DNA of 27,657 bases from a virus. A model generated the notes under the pieces. The model worked only from the letters and a program-made list of their open reading frames with translations, was not told where the DNA came from and ran no database searches. A program made the position numbers and the translations under genes. Location: IMG/VR virus record IMGVR_UViG_3300043410_000997, positions 1-27,657 of that record, one strand, 5' to 3'. The stretch's first letter is position 1. Every line of letters begins with the position of its first letter. Shown piece by piece: positions 6,910 to 13,114 of this stretch.

Positions 6910-6992
6910 GGGTTTGGAATAGTTTCGATTACTGACTAAAACTCTCATGGAGAAGCAGTAAGACCAGGGTGCAACTCCCTGCAAATCCACCA
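6910..6992 (+). ncRNA. tmRNA-like (tRNA-like) RNA lacking a messenger domain
   Basis: An 83-base element folds like the tRNA-like domain of tmRNA. The acceptor stem is GGGTTTG (6910-6916) with CAAATCC (6982-6988), all seven positions paired, and the third pair is G:U, the alanine identity element G3:U70. Discriminator A (6989) and an encoded CCA (6990-6992) follow. The T-arm is CAGGG/CCCTG (6965-6969, 6977-6981) with the 7-base loop TGCAACT. Instead of a D-arm there is a TTTCGAT stretch (6923-6929), matching the conserved UUCGA segment of tmRNA. A helix TTACTG/CAGTAA (6929-6934, 6956-6961) stands where tmRNA helix 2 begins, and GTAAGACC leads into the T-arm as in tmRNA. The tag reading frame and pseudoknots are absent; only a small TCTC/GAGA hairpin caps the helix. 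Known: the tmRNA consensus. Inferred: that this is transcribed and functional. Confidence 0.75.
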
Positions 6993-7022
6993 TGTAAAGC
7001 GTGTATTAGACTTGAATAGACG

Positions 7023-7066
7023 GTTCAGCGTTTGCGCGGCCTCATACTGTTCAGCGTTTGCGCGGC
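7023..7066 (+). repeat. Two 18-bp direct repeats before the capsid gene
   Basis: GTTCAGCGTTTGCGCGGC occurs exactly at 7023-7040 and 7049-7066, a 26-bp period. Each copy contains GCG-TTTG-CGC, which could form a tiny hairpin in RNA. The two copies lie between the tmRNA-like element and the capsid ribosome binding site. The roughly 2.5-turn spacing would put two protein sites on nearly opposite helix faces; an RNA role is equally possible. Confidence 0.75.
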
Positions 7067-7101
7067 AGGTCAATTATTAATCCATTCCTAAAAGGAGAAT
7101 C

Positions 7102-8262
7102 ATGTCGGAGTTCATTAAGACTCAGGCTGAGGTTCGCAGCAACCTGATTGCTCAGATGCGTGAGGTTATTGACCTTGCTGAAGCTGAGAAGCGTGGTCTT
7201 ACTGCTGAGGACACTCAGAAAATCGCTCGTCTAGAAGCAGATATCGAAGCTCGTGACGCAGCAATCGAAACCGCTCAGAAGGTAGAGGCTCGTTCCGCTG
7301 CTGCTGCTGAGGCCGCTAACCAGTTCGTTCCTGCTGAGGTTGCTACCCGCACCGATGCAGACCTGTTCCGCGCTATCGCTCGTGGCGAGATGCGTAACGC
7401 AGAGTTCGCTCGTGAGAAGCGTGCCGCTCTGGTCAACAGCTCGAACACCGTTCCAACTGGTTTCTATGACCAGGTATTCCAGATCGCTACCCTTGTTGGC
7501 CCAATGCTGGCCACCTCGGAGGTTTTCAACACCACTTCGGGTGAAAACCTAGTTATCCCAACCGTAACCGCAATCAGCTCCTCGGCTGCTGTTTCGGCTG
7601 GTTCGGCCATCTCTGAGAGCAACCCAACCTTCAGCAGCATCACCCTTGGTGCTGACAAGTTTGGTGCGCTTGTATCCGTATCGAACGAGCTTCTTGCTGA
7701 CGCTGGTTTCGACATCTCGGCTTACATCGCTCAGGAGCTTGGTACTTCGCTCGGTGTAGCAATCAACACCGCGCTGACCACCGGTACTGCTGGTGTCGCT
7801 ACCTCGGCTGGTTCGGTTGTAACTGGTGGAACTGGTGTATCGGGTGCTTTCACTTACGAGAACATCATTGACCTCGTTTACGGTATCGCTGACGGTGCGC
7901 GTGTTCTTCCAGGTCTGGGCTTCCAGATGTCGAAGACCGGTATCGCTACCGCTCGTAAGCTGAAGGATGGCTCTGGCCGTTACATTTGGACTGACTCGGC
8001 TGTTGCTGGTCAGCCAGCACAGCTCCTCGGTTACTCGGTTTACGAGAACCCTGCCGTTGCTGCTGTTGCTACCGGTGCTAAGTCGGTTCTGTTCGGTCAC
8101 CTGCCTTCGTACAAGGTTCGTGTTGCTGGTGGAATCAATGTTGCTCAGTCTTCGGACTACGCATTCAACACCGATGTAACTACCTTCCGCGGTATTGTTC
8201 GTGTTGGTGGCGGTCTGACTCACGCAACTCACATTGGTTACTTCAAGGGTGGCGCAAGCTAA
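7102..8262 (+). CDS. Major capsid protein (HK97 gp5 fold)
   Basis: A 386-residue capsid protein. Residues 1 to about 75 are a charged coiled-coil delta domain that the prohead protease is expected to remove. The shell domain follows, with TGFYDQVFQIATLVGPML near residues 114-131 as in HK97-type capsids. A very strong ribosome binding site AAAGGAG lies 7 bases before the ATG. The codon choice is unusually rich in C-ending codons (ATC, ACC, AAC, TTC) compared with neighbours, as expected of the most abundant virion protein. It stands alone between two terminators. Confidence 0.95.
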   Translation: MSEFIKTQAEVRSNLIAQMREVIDLAEAEKRGLTAEDTQKIARLEADIEARDAAIETAQKVEARSAAAAEAANQFVPAEVATRTDADLFRAIARGEMRNAEFAREKRAALVNSSNTVPTGFYDQVFQIATLVGPMLATSEVFNTTSGENLVIPTVTAISSSAAVSAGSAISESNPTFSSITLGADKFGALVSVSNELLADAGFDISAYIAQELGTSLGVAINTALTTGTAGVATSAGSVVTGGTGVSGAFTYENIIDLVYGIADGARVLPGLGFQMSKTGIATARKLKDGSGRYIWTDSAVAGQPAQLLGYSVYENPAVAAVATGAKSVLFGHLPSYKVRVAGGINVAQSSDYAFNTDVTTFRGIVRVGGGLTHATHIGYFKGGAS

Positions 8263-8278
8263 ACCTTGTAACAAGCGG

Positions 8279-8320
8279 AAACCCCCTGAAGTGCGTAGGC
8301 TTCAGGGGGTTTCTTTATTA
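8279..8320 (+). terminator. Strong intrinsic terminator after capsid gene
   Basis: A 13-bp perfect stem, AAACCCCCTGAAG (8279-8291) with CTTCAGGGGGTTT (8300-8312), an 8-base loop, then TTTCTTTATT-type sequence. It ends the capsid transcript 17 bases after the stop codon. Confidence 0.92.
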
Positions 8321-8337
8321 CTAGATAAGGAGCGTAT

Positions 8338-8371
8338 TTGAACTTTTTATCTTGCATCAGTAGTCTATAAC
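8338..8371 (+). promoter_or_regulatory. Weak candidate promoter for glycosyltransferase operon
   Basis: The terminator in front means a promoter is needed between 8313 and 8393. TTGAAC at 8338-8343 and TATAAC at 8366-8371 resemble -35 and -10 boxes, but their 22-base spacing is too long for a standard sigma-70 promoter. TATAAC alone may be the -10 box. Confidence 0.2.
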
Positions 8372-8393
8372 TATTCGATTGAAAGGGAAAGCA

Positions 8394-9563
8394 TTGTCTA
8401 AGGGAACTATTTCTTGGTTTAGCAACTCGCCTCACGCTGCTACTGGTTATGGTCAGCAAACTTCACAGGTTGTTTCGCGTCTTGCTCGTGACGGCTACGA
8501 TGTAGCGGTTTTGTCTAACTATGGGCGTGAGGGCGGTAATGGGTCTTGGCTTTCGCCGTTCGGTGATCAGGTTACTGAGTATGGGCGTGGCTTTGACGCG
8601 TATTCGCAAGATGTGACAGCAATCAATCATGTGCATTGGAAGTCTAAGTTTCCTAAGCAGCGTGATGTGTTGATTACTCTTTACGATGTTTGGATTATGG
8701 CCGACAAGTATCAGGAACTAAACATTGCTTCCTGGGTTCCGGTTGACCATTCGCCTATTCCGCCGAAGGTTTTGGAATGGTTGCAGAAGTCTAATGTGAC
8801 TCCCATTGCTATGAGTAAGTTTGGTAAGTCTGAGATTGAACGGCACGGGGTTGAGTCGTTGTATGTGCCTCACGCTGTTGAGGATGTGTTCCAACCTACT
8901 TTCAAGCTTGAGGGTAAGCCAACTCGTGAATACATGGGTTTGAAGAAGTCTGAGTTTGTTGTGGGTATGAACGCAGCGAATAAGGCTTCGGGTTCTATGC
9001 ATCGTAAGGCTTTGGCTGAAAACTTTTTGGCGTTTGCTTTGTTCGCTAAGGATAAACCTGACGCTGTTTTGTATTTGCATACTGATGTGTTTGGTGCTGC
9101 TGGTGGCTGGAACATTCCTACTCTGCTTCAGGCTTGTGGTTTGAAGAAGGAACAGGTTTTGTTTGTGGATCAGTTGGGTTATCGTTACGGCTACACTCAG
9201 GCTGAACTAGCGGCCTTGTATACGACTATGGATGTTTATCTTGGTTGTTCGTATGGTGAGGGTTTTGGTGTGGGTACTATTGAGGCTCAGGCTTGTGGTA
9301 CTCGTGTGATTGTTTCTGATTTCGCTGCTTCGGCTGAGTTGTGTGGCGATGGTTGGAAAGTTGGCGGGCAACCATTCTGGGATGCTGCTCAGGCCACCTG
9401 GTTTAATGTGCCGAATGTTGCGAGCATTGTTCAGGCTTTGGAGGAAGCTTACGCAGCGGAGCGTGGTACTTCTGATAAGGCTTTGAAGTTCGCTGAACAG
9501 TATGGGGCAGACTTCGTGTACGAGAATCATTGGAAGCCTGTTCTAGCAGAGTTGTTGGCATGA
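8394..9563 (+). CDS. Glycosyltransferase (GT4-like, GT-B fold)
   Basis: A 389-residue GT-B-type glycosyltransferase. The C-terminal half has the GT4 donor-site signature YGEGFGVGTIEAQACG with the E-x7-E spacing, followed by GTRVIVSDFAASAEL. The N-terminus ISWFSNSPHAATGYGQQT fits the acceptor-domain glycine-rich loop. I chose the TTG at 8394, because AAAGGGA at 8382-8388 lies 5 bases upstream; a TTG at 8379 in the same frame lacks a good site. It transfers a sugar from a nucleotide-sugar. The acceptor is unknown: virion protein or host wall polymer are both possible. It overlaps the next gene by ATGA. Confidence 0.85.
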   Translation: MSKGTISWFSNSPHAATGYGQQTSQVVSRLARDGYDVAVLSNYGREGGNGSWLSPFGDQVTEYGRGFDAYSQDVTAINHVHWKSKFPKQRDVLITLYDVWIMADKYQELNIASWVPVDHSPIPPKVLEWLQKSNVTPIAMSKFGKSEIERHGVESLYVPHAVEDVFQPTFKLEGKPTREYMGLKKSEFVVGMNAANKASGSMHRKALAENFLAFALFAKDKPDAVLYLHTDVFGAAGGWNIPTLLQACGLKKEQVLFVDQLGYRYGYTQAELAALYTTMDVYLGCSYGEGFGVGTIEAQACGTRVIVSDFAASAELCGDGWKVGGQPFWDAAQATWFNVPNVASIVQALEEAYAAERGTSDKALKFAEQYGADFVYENHWKPVLAELLA

Positions 9564-10207
9564 TTCCTGTTCTAGGTTTCGCAACAGTAAAAAGGTTTGA
9601 TCTTGCACAACGCTTACTTGATTCCATTGACTATCCTGTGGAGCATCTCGTTATTGTCGATAATTCGGGCAGGGCTGAGTGGAATCCTGAGAAGCCTGTG
9701 TGGGCTGTCAATATGTGGATTATCCGCGTTCCTTTTGGTTTGGGTCTTGTCGGCGCATGGAATCTGATTGTCAAGTCGACTCCTCACGCACCTTATTGGG
9801 TGTTGGTGAATGATGACGCGTATTTTGAACCTGGTGCTTTGGAGATTGTTGAACGCGAAGTCGACACTAATGCCCTCAACTTTTTGAAGTGCAATCCTGA
9901 ATGGTCTGCCCCTGTGTTCGGTGAGGGAATGATTGAGAAGGTCGGTTTGTATGATGAACGCTTTTATCCGTTGTATTTCGATGACAACGATTTGGAGCGG
10001 CGTGTCATGCATCATGGTGTGCCTATTAAACGCATTGAAGCCGTAGTGCATCACGACAACTCCAGCACTCTGCATAGCGGGTATGAGCAGAAGAACTCTG
10101 TATCGTATGCGAATAATGATCGTATGTTCAAAAAGAAAATGATGGCTGAGGATTACACTCAGGGCGGTTGGTCATTGAAGATTCGGAGAGCAAACTCATG
10201 GGATTAA
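9560..10207 (+). CDS. Glycosyltransferase (GT2-like, GT-A fold)
   Basis: A 215-residue protein starting at the ATGA overlap with the preceding glycosyltransferase. The opening strand VLGFATVKRFDLAQRLLDSI and LVIVDNSG are typical of GT-A nucleotide-binding folds. VLVNDDAYF carries the DxD-like metal site near residues 87-89. The FDDNDLERR segment near 148-156 matches the acidic catalytic region of GT2 enzymes. It is shorter than many cellular GT2 enzymes, but all core motifs are visible. Likely partner of its neighbour in building one glycan. Sugar and acceptor unknown. Confidence 0.82.
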   Translation: MIPVLGFATVKRFDLAQRLLDSIDYPVEHLVIVDNSGRAEWNPEKPVWAVNMWIIRVPFGLGLVGAWNLIVKSTPHAPYWVLVNDDAYFEPGALEIVEREVDTNALNFLKCNPEWSAPVFGEGMIEKVGLYDERFYPLYFDDNDLERRVMHHGVPIKRIEAVVHHDNSSTLHSGYEQKNSVSYANNDRMFKKKMMAEDYTQGGWSLKIRRANSWD

Positions 10208-10629
10208 CTGTGTACACCGGAGGAACATTCGACCTGTTCCATGCCGGCCACGCAATGTTTCTTAGCCGTTGTGCCGAGCTTGGTTCTGTAATCGTTTCCC
10301 TAAATACAGACGAGTTCATTGCCACCTATAAAGGCAAACCACCTGTAATGACTTTCGAGGAACGACAGAATGTGTTGCTGGCTTGTAAGTATGTTGATGG
10401 TGTCGTGCCTAACTATGGTGGAGCAGATTCAAAGATTGCCATTGACATTGTTGAACCTGACCTGATTGTGATTGGTTCTGACTGGGCTAGGCGCGACTAT
10501 TATCGCCAAATGGGTTTCAATCAGGATTGGCTTGACGAACGCGGTATCGGTTTGGTTTACATTCCCTATACTGAAGGCATTTCTTCAACTGCTATCAAGA
10601 AACGGCTAGACGGTAAACTAGAAGCATAG
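10198..10629 (+). CDS. Cytidylyltransferase (glycerol-3-phosphate type, TagD-like)
   Basis: A 143-residue nucleotidyltransferase. GGTFDLFHAGH near residues 7-17 carries the HxGH motif, and GISSTAIKKRL near 128-138 is the C-terminal ISSTxIKxR signature of cytidylyltransferases. The family joins CTP to an alcohol phosphate such as glycerol 3-phosphate, giving CDP-glycerol, a donor for teichoic-acid-type polymers. I chose ATG 10198 because CGGAGAG lies 7 bases upstream and the fold begins right after it. It overlaps the GT2 gene by 10 bases. Substrate specificity cannot be read from sequence; an RfaE-like sugar-phosphate substrate is an alternative. Confidence 0.85.
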   Translation: MGLTVYTGGTFDLFHAGHAMFLSRCAELGSVIVSLNTDEFIATYKGKPPVMTFEERQNVLLACKYVDGVVPNYGGADSKIAIDIVEPDLIVIGSDWARRDYYRQMGFNQDWLDERGIGLVYIPYTEGISSTAIKKRLDGKLEA

Positions 10630-10648
10630 ATTTCTTGAAAGGCCACTA

Positions 10649-11278
10649 ATGGCAATTACCAATGGCTACTGCACACTTGCTCAAGTTAAGAGTTCACTCC
10701 GCATAACCGATAGCGTTGATGATGCTTTGCTGGAGTTGGCTATCGAAGCTGCTTCTCGTGAGATTGACGGCTTTACTGGTCGTGTCTTCTATTCGGCTGG
10801 TACTAGCTCGCGTTTCTTCACTCCGACTGCTGGTGACTTCTGCCCTATCGATGATGCTGTAAGCATTACTGAGGTTGCGACTGTTGGATCGGTGTTCGGC
10901 ACTTACGATTCTGTTTGGGCGAATCCAACCGCCGGCAACAATGATGGTGACTATCAGACCGAGCCTGTGAATAACGCTTACCCGACTGATGGTGTTGTTC
11001 AGCCCATTACTGGTCTTCGTGCTATCTACCAAAACTATTTTCCCATTATTGGTAATACTGCAACGGTGAAGGTGACTGGTTCTTGGGGTTGGTCGGCTGT
11101 TCCTACTGCTATCAAACAGGCTGCGGTTATCCAGGCTAGTCGTGTGTTCAAGCGTAATGATTCGCCTTTGGGTGTTGCTGGTTTCGGTGATTTCGGTGTT
11201 GTTCGTGTGAGCGGTTCGATTGATGCTGATGTGCGTCAACTGATTGAGCCTTACCGTCTGCTAAGGAACTTCGCCTAA
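10649..11278 (+). CDS. Head-tail connector protein (HK97 gp6-like)
   Basis: A 209-residue protein opening with YCTLAQVKSSLRITDSVDDALLELAIEAAS, the helical start of gp6-like connectors that sit beneath the portal. A beta-rich middle and a C-terminal helix ending QLIEPYRLLRNFA follow. GAAAGG lies about 8 bases before the ATG. Position just before the neck and tail genes supports the call. It is longer than the minimal family domain (about 100 residues), with an extended central beta region. Confidence 0.8.
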   Translation: MAITNGYCTLAQVKSSLRITDSVDDALLELAIEAASREIDGFTGRVFYSAGTSSRFFTPTAGDFCPIDDAVSITEVATVGSVFGTYDSVWANPTAGNNDGDYQTEPVNNAYPTDGVVQPITGLRAIYQNYFPIIGNTATVKVTGSWGWSAVPTAIKQAAVIQASRVFKRNDSPLGVAGFGDFGVVRVSGSIDADVRQLIEPYRLLRNFA

Positions 11279-11682
11279 TGTCGATTAGTGACCTCCGTAC
11301 AGGCCTTGCAACGAACCTAGCGACCATTTCAGGGCTTCGCACTAGCGCACTCGTAGTAGAGAACCCTAACCCGCCTATCGCCGTTATAGAGCCTCTAGGC
11401 ATCAACTTTGATACTGTTATGGCTCGTGGCCTTGACGAGTATTCTTTCAAAGTAACTGTCATTGTGGGTCGTGCTAGTGAACGCGCTGCACAAAACCTCA
11501 TCGACTCTTACTGCTCCAGCTCAGGTTCAGCATCGGTAAAAGGTGCGATAGAATCAGATAGGACACTTGGCGGAAAGGCTAACGATCTCCGAGTGACCGC
11601 ATTGAACTCTTATGGTTCAATAACAATCGGAGATGTACCTTATCTGGCAGCAGAGTTCGCTGTTACGGTATACGCAAACTAG
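11278..11682 (+). CDS. Probable neck or tail terminator protein
   Basis: A 134-residue protein whose ATG overlaps the connector stop (TAATG). The composition and pattern (N-terminal helix, strand VVENPNPPIAVIEP, strands FKVTVIVG, helix ASERAAQNLIDSYC) fit the alpha/beta fold of tail terminator and neck proteins. In siphovirus order, the gene just upstream of the tail tube gene is usually the tail terminator. This call rests mainly on position. Confidence 0.6.
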   Translation: MSISDLRTGLATNLATISGLRTSALVVENPNPPIAVIEPLGINFDTVMARGLDEYSFKVTVIVGRASERAAQNLIDSYCSSSGSASVKGAIESDRTLGGKANDLRVTALNSYGSITIGDVPYLAAEFAVTVYAN

Positions 11683-11691
11683 GAGAATAAA

Positions 11692-12108
11692 TTGGCTAAG
11701 TTTCTAGCTACTCAGTTCCAGGTTTCGCTCAATGGAACGGACTTGACCAGTTCGCTGCACAGCGTCACTCTGGATGTCACCTCGAACGAGGTTGACACCA
11801 CCACTTTCGGTACTTCCAGCACCGTTTACAAGACTGTTGCCGGCGGTATCCTTTCGGGTTCGGTCAAGCTTGACTTCTACCAGGACTACGCTGCTGGTTC
11901 GGTTGACGCAACCATCTGGCCTCTCATCAACACCGTTGGTACTGTTGTTATCAAGCCAAACGGAACAGCTGTTTCGGCAACCAACCCAAGCTACACCGTT
12001 ACTGCTCTCATCAACGGTTACACCCCTATTTCGGGCAACATCGGTGACCTCAGCTCGTTCTCGGTCACTTGGCCTACTTCGGGTACTGTAACCCGCGCAA
12101 CCGCCTAA
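11692..12108 (+). CDS. Major tail tube protein
   Basis: A 138-residue beta-rich protein with TTG start; AGGAG at 11681-11685 lies 6 bases upstream. LNGTDLTSSLHSVTLDVTSNEVDTTTFGT is the typical beginning of actinophage tail tube proteins, and GSVKLDFYQDYAAG is a conserved strand. Codon use is unusually rich in C-ending codons, like the capsid gene, consistent with high expression. It polymerises into the tube around the tape measure. Confidence 0.88.
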   Translation: MAKFLATQFQVSLNGTDLTSSLHSVTLDVTSNEVDTTTFGTSSTVYKTVAGGILSGSVKLDFYQDYAAGSVDATIWPLINTVGTVVIKPNGTAVSATNPSYTVTALINGYTPISGNIGDLSSFSVTWPTSGTVTRATA

Positions 12109-12140
12109 TAGCCTTTCCAAATAACTAAAAAGGATTTCAA

Positions 12141-12401
12141 GTGAAAATCAATCTACGCGTTGAGTTCATTTCGGGTGAAGTAAAAGAAGTTACTGCTTCT
12201 GCTGCTGATCTTGTTGCTTTCGAAGACAAGTTCAACCTGAGTATTGTTCGTCTTGAATCGGAGATGCGTATTACGCACCTGATTTTTCTTGCTTGGCACT
12301 CGCTACACCGTACTAAGCAAACTGATAAAGACTTCGATGCTTGGGTTGAACTTGTCGAAACAGTAGGTTCGTCTACTGTTGACCCAAAATCAAAGGGCTA
12401 G
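12141..12401 (+). CDS. Tail assembly chaperone, short form
   Basis: An 86-residue protein with GTG start (AAAGGA 8 bases upstream). It lies between the tail tube and tape measure genes, the canonical place of tail assembly chaperones. The N-terminus forms a small beta region (INLRVEFISGEVKEVTASAADLVAF), followed by a helical part. A -1 slip near its end gives a longer form. The short form is the G-like partner of phage lambda G/GT. Confidence 0.85.
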   Translation: MKINLRVEFISGEVKEVTASAADLVAFEDKFNLSIVRLESEMRITHLIFLAWHSLHRTKQTDKDFDAWVELVETVGSSTVDPKSKG

Positions 12402-12541
12402 GCGAGTCTTCTTCGCATTGGTTCATTGCCGGTCTTGCTTGCGAAACTGGTATTGCGCCTAGCCTGTTGATGCAGGAATCTGACCGTATGTTGTGGACTA
12501 TGGGCAAGTATTTGAATGCCCGTAATGCCCCGAAGTCTTAG
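12141..12541 (+). CDS. Tail assembly chaperone, long form by -1 frameshift (about 133 aa)
   Basis: Reading slips back one base at CCCAAAA (12383-12389) and continues in the -1 frame to TAG at 12539-12541. This adds about 50 residues beginning IKGLGESSSHWFIAGLACETG. The extension has no start codon or ribosome binding site of its own near its beginning, and it fills the gap before the next gene exactly. This matches the lambda GT-type fusion conserved in long-tailed phages; the extension recruits the tape measure protein. The coordinates span both frames. Confidence 0.85.
12383..12389 (+). other. -1 ribosomal frameshift slippery site
   Basis: C CCA AAA in the zero frame is the heptamer form X XXY YYZ, allowing both tRNAs to re-pair one base back (CCC AAA). 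It lies 9 bases before the zero-frame stop. A small hairpin GCGA/TCGC (12402-12405, 12413-12416) follows and could help. Confidence 0.85.
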
Positions 12542-13114
12542 GTGGGTTCTGTGAGCGAGTTAGAGTTCAAGCCGTTAGATATTGAACAGCCTATCGCTCA
12601 GTATTTGCGTGAGTTGAAGTCTGTTGATCCTGAGTTGCGTAAGCAGTTCACTAAGGATGCTAAGAGAATAGCTGTTCCGGTTCAGACGGCTATTAAGTCT
12701 ACTTTGCCTACTATTGCTCCGTTGTCGGGTATGTATGAACCTGGTCGCATGGGTTGGGATGTTGGTGTTCCCCATGATAAGACTGTCGTAAAGTTTAAGG
12801 GTACTCGTTCCCGCGAGAAGGCCGTTACTCCGTTGTTGAGTATTTGGGTTATGTCACCGCTTATTGCGATGTTGGATATGGCGGGTAAGGCTAGTCGTGG
12901 GCGTGATTCTGGTCGTTCGCGTGAGTATGACTATCGTGGTGGTAGGCGTAGACACCGTATAAACGGTCAGGGTCGATACATGATTGATAGGTTGGGTCGT
13001 AACCCTTCACGCTATGTTTATCCTGCTGGTGAGCGGGCTAGGGCTGCTATTGAGAATGAGCTAAAGGCTATCATTGATGTAGTAGCGAATCGAATAAATA
13101 GGCGGCTTGACTAA
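12542..13114 (+). CDS. Hypothetical tail-module protein (190 aa)
   Basis: GTG start directly after the chaperone stop; a second in-frame GTG at 12551 has AGGTGGG 4 bases upstream and may be the true start. The N-terminal helix (AQYLRELKSVDPELRKQFTKDAKRIA) is followed by a strongly basic middle (GRDSGRSREYDYRGGRRRHR near residues 119-138) and a C-terminal helix. Proteins in this place in some actinophages resemble HK97 gp10-type tail proteins, but I see no diagnostic motif. The basic stretch could bind DNA or RNA. Confidence 0.7.
   Translation: MGSVSELEFKPLDIEQPIAQYLRELKSVDPELRKQFTKDAKRIAVPVQTAIKSTLPTIAPLSGMYEPGRMGWDVGVPHDKTVVKFKGTRSREKAVTPLLSIWVMSPLIAMLDMAGKASRGRDSGRSREYDYRGGRRRHRINGQGRYMIDRLGRNPSRYVYPAGERARAAIENELKAIIDVVANRINRRLD

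Noticed and set aside
6910-6992. Ordinary tRNA gene
   Set aside because: Acceptor and T-arm fit, but there is no normal D-arm and no 5-bp stem with 7-base anticodon loop. The middle fits the tmRNA layout better.
6910-6992. attP core copied from the 3' end of host tmRNA
   Set aside because: Such a core would carry only the 3' part. Here both ends are present and paired, it lies inside the head module, and no integrase is near.
7023-7066. Start of a CRISPR array
   Set aside because: Only two 18-bp copies separated by 8 bases, no further units and no cas genes.
7549-8274. Minus-strand frame of 241 codons opposite the capsid gene
   Set aside because: Low-complexity Ser/Thr/Arg composition and complete overlap with the capsid gene; no ribosome binding site seen.
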